Positions 10,483 through 22,923 of a DNA stretch of 64,000 bases are shown piece after piece. The notes under the pieces are model-generated. The model was given only the letters and a program-made list of their open reading frames with translations, was not told where the DNA came from and searched no databases. Source of the stretch: Sophora flavescens (Eukaryota; Streptophyta; Magnoliopsida; Fabales; Fabaceae); contig CM061067.1 of NCBI GenBank assembly GCA_030762895.1, positions 105,991,888-106,055,887 on the forward strand, written 5' to 3'. Positions within the stretch are counted from its first letter, which is position 1. Each line of letters starts with the position of its first letter. The position numbers and the translations under genes are program-made.

Positions 10483-13379
10483 AACCACTGCCTGCACATC
10501 TGAAGTATGCCTACTTAGCAGATCATGAGCAGCTTCCGGTGATTGTGGCCAAGAACCTCCTTGCTGAACAGGAGAAGAAGTTGTTGGGGATTCTGAGGGA
10601 GAATCAGAGAGCAATAGGATGGACACTTGCAGACATTCCTGGTATAAGCCCTTCCACCTGCATGCATCGAATACTACCCGAAGATGAAGCTAAACCAGTG
10701 AGGCAACCCCAGAGGAGGCTAAATCCTCTCATTCTAGATGTGGTGAAGAAAGAGGTGACCAAGCTACTGTAGGCTGGTATCATCTACCCTATATCTGACA
10801 GCAAGTGGGTGAGCCCGGTGCTAGTAGTTCCCAAGAAATCTGGACTGACAGTAGTGACAAACCAAAAGAATGAGCTTATTCCGACCCGAGTGCAGAATAG
10901 TTGGAGAGTTTGCATTGACTACAGACGCCTCAACCAAGCCACTTGGAAGGACCATTACCCCCTTCCATTCATTGATCAGATGTTGGAGCGGCTGGCTGGT
11001 AAGTCCCATTATTGCTTTCTGGATGGATACACTGGCTACTTCCAGATTCACATTGCCCCAGAAGATCAAGAGAAGACCACATTTACCTGTCCCTTCGGCA
11101 CCTTTGCCTACAGACGCATGCCTTTCGGCCTCTGCAATGCCCCTAGTACCTTCCAGCGGTGCATGGTGAGCATATTTTATGATTTCTTAGAGGAGTGCAT
11201 GGAGGTATTTATGGATGACTTTACTGTGTATGGTTCTTCTTTTGATTCATGTTTGCATAACTTGTCTAGGGTGCTGCATAGGTGCATTGAGACTAACCTT
11301 GTTCTTAATTTTGAGAAATATCATTTAATGGTAGAACAGGGTATAGTATTAGGCCATGTAGTATCTAGTAAGGGTATTGAAGTAGACCCTGCTAAGATAG
11401 ATGTTATTACCTGTTTATCTTACCCCACATGCGTGCGGGAGGTGCGTTCATTTCTTGGTCATGTAGGTTTCTACAGGCGTTTCATTGTAAATTTTAGCAA
11501 AATAGCCCTTCCTCTATCCCACTTGCTGCAAAAAGATGCGGATTTTTTTTTTGATAAGAAATGCAAGGCAGCATTCGACCATCTGAAGCAAACTTTGACC
11601 AGCACACCCATTATTCAATCATCGGATTGGACCCTTCCATTTGAGCTGATGTGTGACGCTTCTAATTATGCTGTGGGAGCAGTTTTAGCACAAAGAGTGG
11701 GGAGAACATCTCATGTGATTTATTATGCTTCCAGGACTTTGGATGCTGCTCAAGCCAATTACACAACCACTGAGAAAGAGCTTTTAGCAATTGTTTTTGC
11801 TTTAGATAAGTTTAGATCGTATTTGTTTGGCTCTAAAGTTGTTGCATTTTCTGATCATGCAGCTCTAAAGTTCCTTTTAAAGAAGCCAGACGCCAAGACA
11901 CGACTAATTAGATGGATGCTACTGCTTCAGGAGTTTCATCTGGAGATCCGAGATAGGAGTGGAGCAGATAACCTAGTGGCGGGTCACTTGAGTTGGATTA
12001 AGAGGGCCTCAGATCCCGTGCCGATTCAGGATTCTTTCCCAGATGAGCAGCTTTTGCAGCTACAGGGTAAGGTCCCCTCTCCTTGGTTTGCTGACTTAGT
12101 TAATTTCCTGGTTGCTAGAGTGTTACCTGCATATTGCACTAGGGCTCAGTCTGATAAGCTGAAAAGTGAGTCTAAGTATTATGTGTGGGATGATCCTTAT
12201 CTGTGGAGATTTTGTAGTGATCATGTTATTAGGAGATGTGTGCCTAATCATGAGTTTCATTATGTTCTTAGTTTTCGTCATTCATTAGCATGTGGTGGGC
12301 ATTTCAGTCCCCAACGTACAGCTAGTAAGGTGTTAGATTCTGGATTAGATTGGCCCACCTTATTTCATGATGCATATCTGTTTTGTAAGTCTTGTGAACG
12401 GTGTCAGAGAACAGGAAACATTTCTCGCAGGAATGAGATGCCCCAGCAGCCTTTGCTGTTTTGTGAGATATTCAACGTATGGGGTATTGATTTCATGGGA
12501 CCTTTTCCTGTTTCTTTTGGTTTTGTTTACATATTGCTGGCTGTTGATTATGTATCTAAATGGGTGGAGGCAAAAGCCACTCGGACTGATGATTCCAAAG
12601 TTGTTGTGGATTTTGTTAGATCATATATTTTATGCAGGTTTGGAATCCCGAGGGTCATCATCAGTGATCAAGGTTCACACTTCTGCAACCGGAGCATGGA
12701 GGCTTTGATGAGGAAGTATGGAGTGTTGCACAAGGTGTCTACACCTTACCACCCCCAGACCAATGGACAAGCCGAGGTTTCCAACCGCGAGATCAAGCAT
12801 ATCCTTGAGAAGACAGTCCAACCTAACAGGAAGGATTGGAGTTTGAGGCTTGAAGATGCTTTATGGGCTTACAGGACCGCCTACAAGACTCCGATCGGGA
12901 TGTCCCCATATTGGATTGTGTTTGGGAAGGCATGCCACCTACCGGTGGAGATTGAGCATAGAGCATTCTGGGCGGTTAAGAAGTGCAATATGGACTTACA
13001 CCAGGCGGGTGTGGAAAGGAAGCTCCACTTACAGGAATTGGAAGATATTCGATTGGAGGCCTATGAGAGCTCTCGCCTCTACAAGGAGAAGACCAAAGTT
13101 TTCCATGATAGGATGCTTACGCGAAAAGAATTTGTGGTCGGCCAGAAAGTTTTGTTGTTTAATTCCCGACTTAAGTTGATGCCTAGTAAATTGAGGTCTA
13201 GGTGGGAAGGTCCCTTTGTTGTTACTAATGTTTTTCCTTATGGTGCAGTTGAACTTCAGGATGTGACAACAAAGCGGATTTTCAAGGTTAATGGGCATCG
13301 GCTCAAGCACTTTTATGAGAACGTGCCAGAGTCCACCATGGAGGAGGTGGCCTTGCTAGATGCTATATATCCACCATGA
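10470..13379 (+). pseudogene. A1 pol: reverse transcriptase, RNase H, integrase
   Basis: One frame runs from about 10470 to 13379 with a single TAG at 10770-10772, where A3 has CAG. The order is a linker ending GWTLADIPGISP, reverse transcriptase (VCIDYRRLNQ; catalytic FMDD at 11208-11219), RNase H (LMCDASNYAVGAVLAQR; TTTEKELLAIVFAL), an HHCC zinc finger (CKSCERCQ) and the integrase catalytic core (GIDFMGPF; IISDQGSHF; PYHPQTNGQAE). A C-terminal segment follows with SRWEGPFVV. No chromodomain is visible. The only faults are one nonsense codon and the frameshift from the protease frame. It would copy and insert element DNA in particles. Confidence 0.9.
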
Positions 13380-14670
13380 GGGTGCCTCTTTTCACTCTTT
13401 TCCTTTTCTTGTTTTTACTTTTTTTTTTTTTCGCATTTTATTTTCTGTTTTTGCATTTTTTCTGTTATTGTCTTTTAAAGTTGTTTCCATTGATGTGTAA
13501 GATGTGTGAAAGTTGTGAGTTTGGTTTCATTTTAAAGTTAAGTGTCATAGCATGTGTGGAATTTATTGTCTTTCATCATAATCACAGGTTTCGTTATGGT
13601 TTTTGGTTTGCTGGTTTGAGTTTGGTAGATCCATCCATGCCTTGTGAGATTTTGAGCCTATTGTTGAATGGTTTATGCATTTGTACCATTTTTTTCCTTT
13701 CCTGTGTGGTTGTCACTCATGATTTTTGGTACTCTAGAACTTGCTTTATTTCTTTTTGAAGCTATATCTCTGCCTGCATACATGGACATGATTGAGGCAT
13801 TCTTCTTGCTTAGCTACTTTGGCCAAATAAGCCTACCTTGCATCATTTTTCCCTTGATTAGCCCCCTTGAGCCTAATTGTCTACTCATTGTTTTTAGCTC
13901 ATTTCTTGCCTTAAGTGAAAAACCATGTTTTGACCCAACCTAAGCGATTGAGAGAGCATTGTTTCTTTGGAGGCATTCTTATTTCTTGCGGACAAGCAAT
14001 GGTCCAAGTGTAGGGGGGTGAAATGCTGGTATTTGGTGAAAATTGGGTACTAAAAAAAATATTACGCATTAAAAAAAAAAAGAGAAGAAAAAGAAACAAA
14101 CAAGAATAAAGTCACACGGTTGTGAAGATCAATAAAGGAAAATGTGAAAGATTGCGCATTTTTGTGAATTTTTTGGGTAAATTTTCACCTTTTGCCAATT
14201 GAGTCCTTCTCCAATGCTCTTTTACTCTCTTTGGTTCTTAACTTGCCATATCATTTCCTTTGCTTTTGACCTCATTGCAACCTTGATAAAGTCCTCTTGA
14301 TTTGTGTGTGCATGTGTTTTTAATAGTGGAGAAGTAGAATATGAGCAAGCTTATGGTAGTGCAATTTTCATGAGTTGATTTGAGTGAAATCTTTACCTTC
14401 TAAACACTTGAGGGATTGAGAGTGTATCTTGTGTGAGGATCTACCATTCTTGATCTATGCTTTCCAATTAAAGTTACCTTGTTGATTTGAGATGAAAGGA
14501 AATGTAATTTCATTGATGTTGTGATCTCTTGGCTTTGATGGTTACCTTGCTCATGGACTTTTGCCTTCTTGAATATCTTTGGAAATTGAGTCTTGTAGAG
14601 TTTTTAGGTTTTGTGTTTTGTTCTTAGTGTTGTGTTTCAATTTCAAGTTTGCCCGGGACGTGCAAGAGCT
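13380..14670 (+). other. A1 3' non-coding region
   Basis: 1.3 kb between pol and the polypurine tract. T-rich at its start. It contains short blocks (TAGCTACTTTGGCC near 13810, TTGAGCCTAATTG near 13867) that recur in the same place in A2 and A3. The hydrophobic ORF at 13376-13759 is probably a by-product of T-richness, so I do not call an envelope gene. Confidence 0.6.
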
Positions 14671-14685
14671 AAGTGTGGGGGAATG
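14671..14685 (+). promoter_or_regulatory. A1 polypurine tract
   Basis: AAGTGTGGGGGAATG immediately precedes the 3' LTR, the position of plus-strand priming. Confidence 0.75.
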
Positions 14686-16138
14686 TGATAAACATTATTT
14701 GCATGCATTGAAGATCCCTCATTTTTAGTACTTTTTACAAGCTAAATGTGCATAATTGATTTAGTCTAGCAATGATTTATGAGTTTGGGCCTCATTGGGC
14801 TTTATTGCAAATTTTCACTAATTCATGATTATAGACGTTGACTCTGTATTTTAGCCATATCTTGAGTTTCGGGTATCTAAAAATTATGAACTTTATATTG
14901 TAGGAAAGCTAAAAGGAAGCCCAACAACTTTCATGAAGAACTCAGATGCTGAATTGGATGTATAGTGGGTCACATTGGGCCTTGAAGTCAGAATATAATT
15001 GCTGTCGCTGGAACCTGAACTGGTCATGAAGATTGGGCCATAACCTGGGCTGTAGATGTCTTTTGGAACTGAAACTGGTGGCAAATGAAATATCAAACAC
15101 ATATATTTAACTCTCATGAAGACCATTGTTCCAAACAGAGTCGTTTTGAGGGGCTGAAATCCATGTGAAGTCAGAGGTCGTTTCAGCTGCCTTATAAGTT
15201 GAATGTCGACATAACTCTCTCATCTTAATTCGTAATTAATCAAATTAAGTGGCTTTGGAAATCTAAGAGGCAGAGGTTGAAGTTAATTGAAGGAGCATTC
15301 AGATATTGAGAGGAGGTCTTGTGAGAATTTGTATAAATAGGAGCCAGAATAGGAGACTGGTGGTTCCTTTAGTTTTTTGCTGCTTAATTAAGTTGTTCGT
15401 TATTGTTTTCGTATTTTTATTTTCTCTTCCTCAAGCCTCCTTGGACTGTAGCCATGGAAGGCTAATTATGAAATCAATCCAAGGTGCTTGAAGGAATTTC
15501 GTTTGGCTTGAGACTTTTGTACTTCAACTTTCATTTTGAATTCAAGTAGTTTTTATCTTATCTTCTCCTTACAAATCAGAATTCGTGATGCATGAATGGT
15601 GATTACTGTTTGTGTATTCGAAATTATGAATTAGGAATGTGATATTGATTGATAATTCAATACCTCATTCTCTGAGTTGAAGTAAATTAAACTACAAATT
15701 TGTGGTTTAAGGTTAATTGGTTCTTGTATTTAAACTTGCACTGATTTTACAGATTTGTAAAATCGTTTGTCAGTTAAATCCTAGATGATTATCTAGTAGT
15801 GAACCTCAATTCCGATACAGAGATCTCGGTTGAAATTGAATTAACCATTACTTGGATTCAGTTTGAGTGTTCCGTGGTCTATGATAGCCAAAATTGGAAT
15901 TCTGGTTAAGTGTCTTGGATTGGTTGATTTTTCACTTGATTTCTCTTAGTCTAAATTTATCTTTTGCAATCTAAAATCACAACCCCCCCCCCCCCCCCCA
16001 CCCCCCCCCCCCTTTGTGTTGAGTCTTGATATGATTGAATAGCACTCACGGTCTTTTGAGAGACGATCTGAGTCATTCCTTATACTACAAGCTAGTAGGG
16101 ATTTGTTCTGTAATTTGAGTGAGTTCGGCGGCTCACCA
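14686..16138 (+). repeat. A1 3' LTR
   Basis: Matches the 5' LTR end to end. TATA-like box at 15332-15340. The C-tract is longer and interrupted by one A (15983-16012). It is followed by target duplication TATGG. Confidence 0.92.
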
Positions 16139-16143
16139 TATGG

Positions 16144-16467
16144 CTATGTTTATTTTTTTTTTTTGAAAGATGAGAATGGTAGAAGATAAAAGGAATGAAG
16201 AGGAAGGAAAGAACGAACATGAAAAAAACTATGGTCTTGTAACTTTTGAAGTCAGGAACGTTGAGTTTCAAATTAGAGAATAGTATTTTTCTCTCTTGTT
16301 TATTCAAAGAATTGGTACAAGGAATATATAGCCAATGATTACAGAAAGTTAAGGCTATCATTCAGCTATTATGCCTACAAAAAAAGGAACGAAAATATCC
16401 TAATTTATAGTTTCCTATTTTACATAAGAATTAGAATCCCTTAAATTAAACAAAAAATATCTCAACA
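16144..16467 (-). mobile_element. Main part of copia C1 3' LTR
   Basis: On the minus strand it starts TGTTGAGATA, right after a GAGGGGGAG polypurine tract (16476-16468). It continues to the A1 insertion, where the last ten bases resume at 7340-7331. The rejoined LTR would be about 334 bp, normal for copia. Confidence 0.75.
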
Positions 16468-16477
16468 CTCCCCCTCA

Positions 16478-19121
16478 AGTTGGTGCATAGATATCACACA
16501 TGCCCAACTTGCTCACAGTCTTCGAGAAAATTTGACTTGAAACTGCATTGGTTAGAATATCAGCCAATTGATCATCTGATCGAATCCCAGGTAATTCTAA
16601 TACATTCTCATCTAATTTTTCCTTGATGAAGAATCTGTCTACTTCAACATGTTTGGTACGATCATGTTGAACTGGGTTATGAGATATGTCACATGCAGCC
16701 TTATTGTCACAATATAGTCGAATTGGTTGCTCAAGTGGATAATCCAAATCTGATAGGAGAAGTCTTAGCCATAATATTTCACATAACCCAAGTGCCATTC
16801 CTCTAAATTCAGCCTCTGCGCTTAAGCGTGCAACAACATTCTGCTTTTTGCTTCTCCAAGTAACAAGGTTACCTCATACAAAAGTGAAGTAGCCTGAAGT
16901 AGATCTTCTGTCATCTATAGATCCAGCCCAATCAGCATCAGTATATACACTAACACCTTGATTATTTTCATTCTTTGTGAACATAATTCCCTTCCCTGGA
17001 GCAGATTTTAAATATCTCAAAATGCGCATAACAGCATTCATATGTTGCTCTCCGGGATTATGCATATGAATTGGCTCACAACACTCAAGGCATAGGCGAG
17101 ATCTGGCCTTGTGTGTGCTAGATACATTAGCCTTCCTACAAGCCTCTGATATCTCCCTTTATCAACCGGAACTTGATTTGGTTCAACAAATAATTTCAAC
17201 CCTTCTTCAACAGGTGTATTAGTTGGTTGACAAGCTGACATACCAGTCTCCTCTAACAAATCTAAAGTATATTTTCTCTGAGACAAGAAAATTCCTTTAG
17301 TTGATCTAGACACTTCAATCCCAAGGAAAAACTTTAAGGGGCCGAGGTCTTTCATTTCAAATTCCTTAGACAAGTAGCTTTGGAGAGCTTTTCTTTCTTC
17401 CATATCATTCCCAGTAACTACCATGTCATCAACATATACAATAAGTGCAGTGATTTTACCTTTTTGTTTTTTTAAGAATAAAGTGTGGTCTGCATTACTT
17501 TGACTATAACCAAATGCTTTCATAGATTTTGTGAACCTACCAAACCATGCTCTTGGAGATTGCTTTAGTCCATACAATGATTTCTTTAATCTACACACCT
17601 TTTTATCATATGCTTTTGGTATGTTGCACCCCGGAGGAAGGTCCATGTAGACTTCTTCAGACAATTCGCCATGAAGAAAGGCATTCTTCACATCAAATTG
17701 TTGTAAGGGCCAATTCAAGTTTGCTGCTAGAGATAGCAAAACTCGAATTGTATTGACTTTAGCTACTAGTGCAAATGTCTCTGTATAATCAACCCCATAG
17801 GTTTGGGTATATCCCTTAGCCACCAATCTTGCTTCAAAACGCTCTATCGTACCTTCTTCTTTGTATTTAACTGTATAAACCCATCGACATCCAACTGTTT
17901 TCTTTCCTGTTGGAGAGTCAACGAGTTCCCTAGTATTATTTTTTTCTAAGGACTTCATCTCTTCATTCATAGCTGCTCTCCACCTTGGGTTCATTAAGGC
18001 TTCCTGCACACTATTAGGAACAAATACAGTAGATAATTGATTGGCAAATGACTGATTTGATTCTGACAAACGATGGTTAGACATATAATGGTTCATTGGA
18101 TATCTAACTTTACCAGAAATTTCAGGTTCATAGGTGGGCTTAGGAATACCTCTATTGTGTCGTGGGGGTAGCTGTTTTCTGGATGATTCAGGCACAAAAT
18201 TAGGATCATCCTCAGCCGACGATTGGTTTGGTTCTACAATTTCTTGGGGTGCTTCATGTTCCTCAAAGGAGAGTGGACCAATTACTTCCATTTCTTGACT
18301 TTCTTGTGATGTTGTGATGTCTTCAGAGGATAGTGGGCCCATAATTTCTATTTCAGGTTCCTCATCACTACCAATATTACCACCCATTTCTTCACACAAT
18401 TCTATTTTCTCATGTACATGATCATCACTTAGGGTCATAACTTCCTTTTGATGCTCCCCCTGAAGGTCTGACTAGGAAAGAAAATACATTGAGTTTTCAT
18501 GGAAAACAACATCCAATTTAACAAAGATTCGTTGACTTGGAGGATGATAGCATCGATATCCCTTTTGATGGGTAGCATATCCTAGAAAGACACATCGCAG
18601 TGCACGAGGAGATAGCTTGATATGCTGATGTTTATGGAGGTGAACATATGCTACACAACCAAATACACGAGGAGACAAGTTTGGGACAGCTGGTGCAATA
18701 ACTGCTTCAGTAAGGACTTGTAATGGTGTTTGAAAATCATTAGTGCTAGAAGAAACCCGATTAATCAAATATACTGCAGAGATAAGTGCTTCCCCCCAAT
18801 AAGACAATGACATATGAGCTTCTATCAATAAGGCATGAACAACTTCCAACAAATGACGATTTTTTCGTTCAGCTACTCCATTTTGTTGAGGTGTGTCGGG
18901 GCAAGTAGTTTGGTGAACAACTCCTTTTTCTTCCAAATATTTCCGAAATTCAAAACTTAAATATTCACCTCCATTGTCACTACGTAGAACTTGCACCTTT
19001 ACATTGTATTGAGTACATATCATTTTATGGAACCTCTGAAACAACAAATTTACTTCACTTTTGGACTTCATCAAACACACCCAGGTCATTCTGGTGCAAT
19101 CATCAATAAAGGTAACAAACC
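16478..19121 (-). pseudogene. Ty1/copia pol of C1, 5' truncated
   Basis: Minus-strand coding in copia order. Integrase core (19121-18472) has RSDNGGEYLS, QQNGVAERKNR and FGCVAYVH. A linker follows. Reverse transcriptase (about 18100-17100) has WRAAMNEEMKSL, FDVKNAFLHGEL, YGLKQSPRAW and the catalytic YVDDMVVTG. RNase H (17065-16478) has DADWAG, LYCDNKAA and KHVEVDRFFIKEKL. Faults: a TAG near 18470 between integrase and linker, a frameshift near 17060 and a TGA near 16870. The gene stops abruptly at 19121, where solo LTR S1 is inserted; gag, protease and the start of integrase are absent from the window. It is inactive. Confidence 0.9.
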
Positions 19122-19126
19122 AACGT

Positions 19127-19690
19127 TGATAGCGTGAATCCGCAAGTGAACGATTTCTTCGTCAAGTAATAAAAAGATCGAATCCACAGGGACCGTGATC
19201 TTAAATAACTATCAATTATTAAATCAATTAAACTGGACTAGAAAAAGATTTGGAAAAGATTTGGTTTTTAAAATATTAACTAACAAATCAAATATCTAAA
19301 ACGCAATCAAACAAAATAGGAAAGTAAATCAAATCTGAGATTTTTCAATATCAAAAGAGATTCTCAGGAATTGGGTTACCAACAAGACTGCTCATGTTAC
19401 TAAATTGACTACCCCTCTTGTTAATTATCGAAATTGTTTTGAAGGTGAATTTATCCTAAGTAAGTTAATGTTCCATCTCGGGATACAAGAACCGTGCCCG
19501 ATTAAACCAACCCATACTCTCGTGGTAATTGAATTTAAATCGAACCCTTTAAGCTTTGTAACAACTCAGTGAACCCTCGAAGGACCGCTTCTAACTCTCG
19601 TGATTTAAGTCCTAAGTTTGATTCCTATAGATCCGATACCTAAGTTCGCCGCTAGGTTCCTCCTTAGAGTATCTATGACATGCAAATAAG
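19127..19690 (-). mobile_element. Solo LTR S1, part left of CACTA K1
   Basis: Begins TGATAGCG after AACGT (19122-19126). The LTR continues at 36201 after CACTA K1 and ends CTCATCA at 37010, followed by AACGT (37011-37015). The rejoined LTR is about 1.37 kb with TGAT/ATCA ends and a 5-bp target duplication, which marks a solo LTR. No coding sequence. Confidence 0.8.
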
Positions 19691-19740
19691 CACTACAACA
19701 GATTAGACTTTAGATAGCGTTTCATTATGCCTTTTAATAG

Positions 19741-21193
19741 TGGTCGCGCTGTCGCCACGCGCCAAAAAGAACGAGCGATTATAAAAATGCAGTATAGTGC
19801 GACAACTCGAGTATCGTCTCTCAAGGACTCTTTAGTTGTTGTTATTATTAACAGAAAATTAGTAAAAGTTAGAAATGGGGGTTTTGAGATTAAACTTAAA
19901 TAAAGGAAACAAAATAAAAACAGAGTAAGAAAAGAGATTAACAAATAAACGAAAGACGATTAACCTACTGTTCTTGGTTTCCCACTATCATTGGTTCAAA
20001 TAAATCCAAGCCCTAAGCAGATTCTAATCCCCTTTCAGTTGTAGCAACAATTAACAAACGGAATCGCTACTACGGATACATATTCCTATTCCCGAATTAA
20101 ACAAACGGGGTTAAGCCCTCATGAACTAAACGAACATGAATGAACACACGCGAATTAAACAAACGCGATTAAGTATAGGAACATAACATCACTGAAATGA
20201 ATCAACACTACACTACACATTCCTGAATTAAACAAACAGAAATGCATAACATAGTATTGAAAAGAGAAAAGGAATTGAAAACAGGAAATACAAGAACCTC
20301 AAGTGTAATTAAAACCAATCCCAGTAGATTAATCTAGGAGACTAGTTCTCCATTACAGACTTAAACACAAAAGAAAAGAAAGGAAAATAAACTACTACTA
20401 CTGACTACCAAAGACTAGCCAAAACTGGCTAACTCTCTGACTACCTAAAAAAACTAGCTATGACTCACTATGACTAACTATTTATACAAATTCTCTCAAG
20501 ACCTCTCAATATCTGAATACTCCTTTAATTCACTTCAACCTCTGCCTCTTAGCTTTCCAAAGCCACTCAATTTGCTTAATTATGAGTTAAGATGAGGGAG
20601 TTATGTCCACATTCAACTCATAGGGCAGCTGAAATGTCTCTGACTTCACATGGATTAAAGCCCTTCAAAACGGCTCTTTTTGGAATAATGGTCTTCATGA
20701 GAGTTAAAACTCTTTGTTTTATCTTTCATTTGCCACCGGTTTCAGTTCAAACCGACATCTACAGCCCAAGTTATGACCCAATCTTCATGACCCGTTCAGG
20801 TTCCAGTGACAGCAATTATGTTCTGACTTCCAGACTCGCGAGGCGAATGGATGCTCGCGAGGCGAACGCTTCAACTTCAAAACTGCCACGGCCGTGATCT
20901 TCAACACGGGTAAGCCGTGATCGTCTCTGACTTTTCAGGCTTGCGTGACTCGCGGGGCGAGAGATCCTTCGCGGGGCGAGTGGCTCCAGATTTATTTTAT
21001 TTTATTTACAGCAGAAAAAATAGAATAAGTGTTTTATTTAATTCTAAAACAACTAAATTAACATAAAAAACACTTTACAGACTCAAAATACTACTTAAGG
21101 ACAATCAAGTCTAATTTGGGTAAAAATGATATAAAATTAGCACAAAGCCCAGGTCTTTACTAGTTATAAAACCAGTCAAACAGAGGCTCATCA
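19741..21193 (-). repeat. A2 3' LTR (mosaic)
   Basis: On the minus strand it starts TGATGAGCCTCTG. The outer thirds resemble the A3 LTR. The middle (about 20484-20833) resembles the A1 LTR and carries TATAAATAG (20478-20486, minus). CG-rich paired modules lie at 20835-20866 and 20949-20980. Confidence 0.9.
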
Positions 21194-21215
21194 AAATACC
21201 CCAAACTTAAACTTT
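21194..21215 (-). promoter_or_regulatory. A2 polypurine tract
   Basis: Minus strand AAGTTTAAGTTTGGGGTATT followed by the 3' LTR; the same sequence precedes the A3 3' LTR. Confidence 0.75.
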
Positions 21216-22560
21216 GCTTGTCCCCAAGCAAACTAAAACTTAAAAACTTAAAAAGACTCAAGACCTGGCAAAACATGGCAAGCTTAAGGACTCAATTAAC
21301 TTTCACACAGATTTCAAGCAATTTATCAAAACAATTTTTCCTTCAATGTTCCCCCTTTCAAACAAATCAATCCCCACATTCATTTATTCTAAACAGTTGA
21401 GAATTTCATTACTCAAACAATCATCAATCTAAGCAGGGGATCTAAGTTACACACAAAAGAGAGATCACCAAAATCAAACAACTGCCTTCCTCACAAGGGA
21501 AATTTATGTTCACTCAATCACCCAATTTTTGTCAGGCTAACATTTTCACTCAATTTTCACTTTTAAGAGCACTTCCCATAAATTTGATTTTCATCTCAAA
21601 ATGATTCCCACAGAAAACATGCAAGCAACATCAGAAGGTCTTTTATGGATTGTAATGGGGCCTGGCTAAGGGTAGGATATACAAAGGAACTAGGCTGAAG
21701 ACCCTAGGAACTAAGAGAGCATGAAACATTTTTACACTTTGAATTTAACTCAAGTTCCTTTTTCATTTTTCATTTCCAATTGTCATGGGTGACTACAGCC
21801 TTTTTATTTTCTAATACTTTTTTTTTTTCATTTTTACACTTTCCTTTTTTTCTTTTTCTTTTTTTCTTTTTTCTCTTTTTTTTTTTCATTTTCATTTCTG
21901 TTTTTTTTTCTCAATCCCAACAACACATTTACTGTAGCCACCCCAAACTTAATTTCTTGCACCCATTCTAAGATTACATGCTCTCCTAATCCTAAGATCG
22001 GGTTAACATGGTTTTCCAGATTTTTGGGCTTATAACATTAGGTTATCAAGAATTAACAGGCTAATAGGCTCAATGGGGCTAACTAGGGAACATGCATTAG
22101 GATTTGGTTATTTTAGGCTAAGTAGCTATTTACAAAGAAAATGCCTAAATCATCTGAAGCAAACACATAATCATGCAAACCAAAAAGAGATTCAATCAAA
22201 TTCAGGAAAGTGCAACTTAAAAAGTGATTTTCACACAATTTAAAACATGTTGGAGGCTCAAAAACCTCACCTGGACATTTTTTTGCAAATTATTTGACAG
22301 AGATTCTATCCTTAGTGTGTGCTTTCTATCACCCCAAACTTATCATAAATCGTGCCATCATAATAAAATCTCAAAGTTCAGTTTCCAATCATATGGGGAT
22401 CATTTTTCAAAAAATTTTCAAATCCTAGGGGGAAAACAGTCAACACTATCATGCAATCCATCTATGCAAAAATTAATAAAATCCAATAAACTTGCCATAA
22501 CCAAGACACAAACACAACTCCTGAGCTTCTCAAATTATTCAGGAGCATTATTGACAATAA
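21216..22560 (-). other. A2 3' non-coding region, conserved with A3
   Basis: Collinear with 55195-56550 of A3. It includes a stem-loop (CTCCTGA at 22518-22524 paired with TCAGGAG at 22539-22545), a block around GAGCCTATTAGCCT and a polypyrimidine stretch on the plus strand (21825-21910). It is kept although all pol sequence was lost. Confidence 0.7.
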
Positions 22561-22923
22561 AACAGAAATAAAGTAAAGAAAAGAAAATTAAAAAGAAGCA
22601 AGGGTAAGAAAAACTCATTCGAGGGCGGTTCCACCGGGATCCCACTGCCTGTAGCGTAAGTCCCACATGGTAGCCAAAGGACAAAAATTCATTCCAAGCC
22701 TCCCTAACTTGCAGCTTTGATACGGAGGTGAGCACTTGACAACCATGATAACTCCACCCAGTGCGGCGGACTTCTCACTTCCTCTGCGGGGTCACGAGAT
22801 GACCTCCTTTTCAACAAAATCTCCCCAATAGAAGTGGGGCTCAACCTCTTGGACCGGCCATGGTGCAAGATCCAAGGGTGCAAAATCCATCACTGGGTTC
22901 CTCGGGGGGAAATGGTAAACAGA

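Larger units (their letters stand above)
7341..16138 (+). mobile_element. Athila-like Ty3/gypsy retrotransposon A1
   Basis: An 8.8-kb element with two LTRs (7341-8785 and 14686-16138), a PBS, a gag-protease ORF, a pol region, a long 3' non-coding region and a polypurine tract. It is flanked by perfect 5-bp target duplications, TATGG at 7336-7340 and 16139-16143. The Asp-type PBS, 1.4-kb LTRs and pol sequence fit the Athila group of plant Metaviridae-type elements. By eye the LTRs agree at roughly 97 percent, so insertion is not very recent. It sits inside the copia C1 LTR. The capsid part of gag is missing, and pol has a frameshift and an in-frame stop. Confidence 0.92.

Noticed and set aside
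13376..13759. Envelope-like gene after A1 pol, from a hydrophobic 127-residue ORF
   Set aside because: The hydrophobic run is encoded by a T-rich tract; no signal-anchor pattern, glycosylation context or homology to A3 in this interval.
20592..20897. 101-residue ORF present twice (also 24263-24568)
   Set aside because: Antisense to the A2 LTRs and duplicated only because LTRs are duplicated; no protein family.
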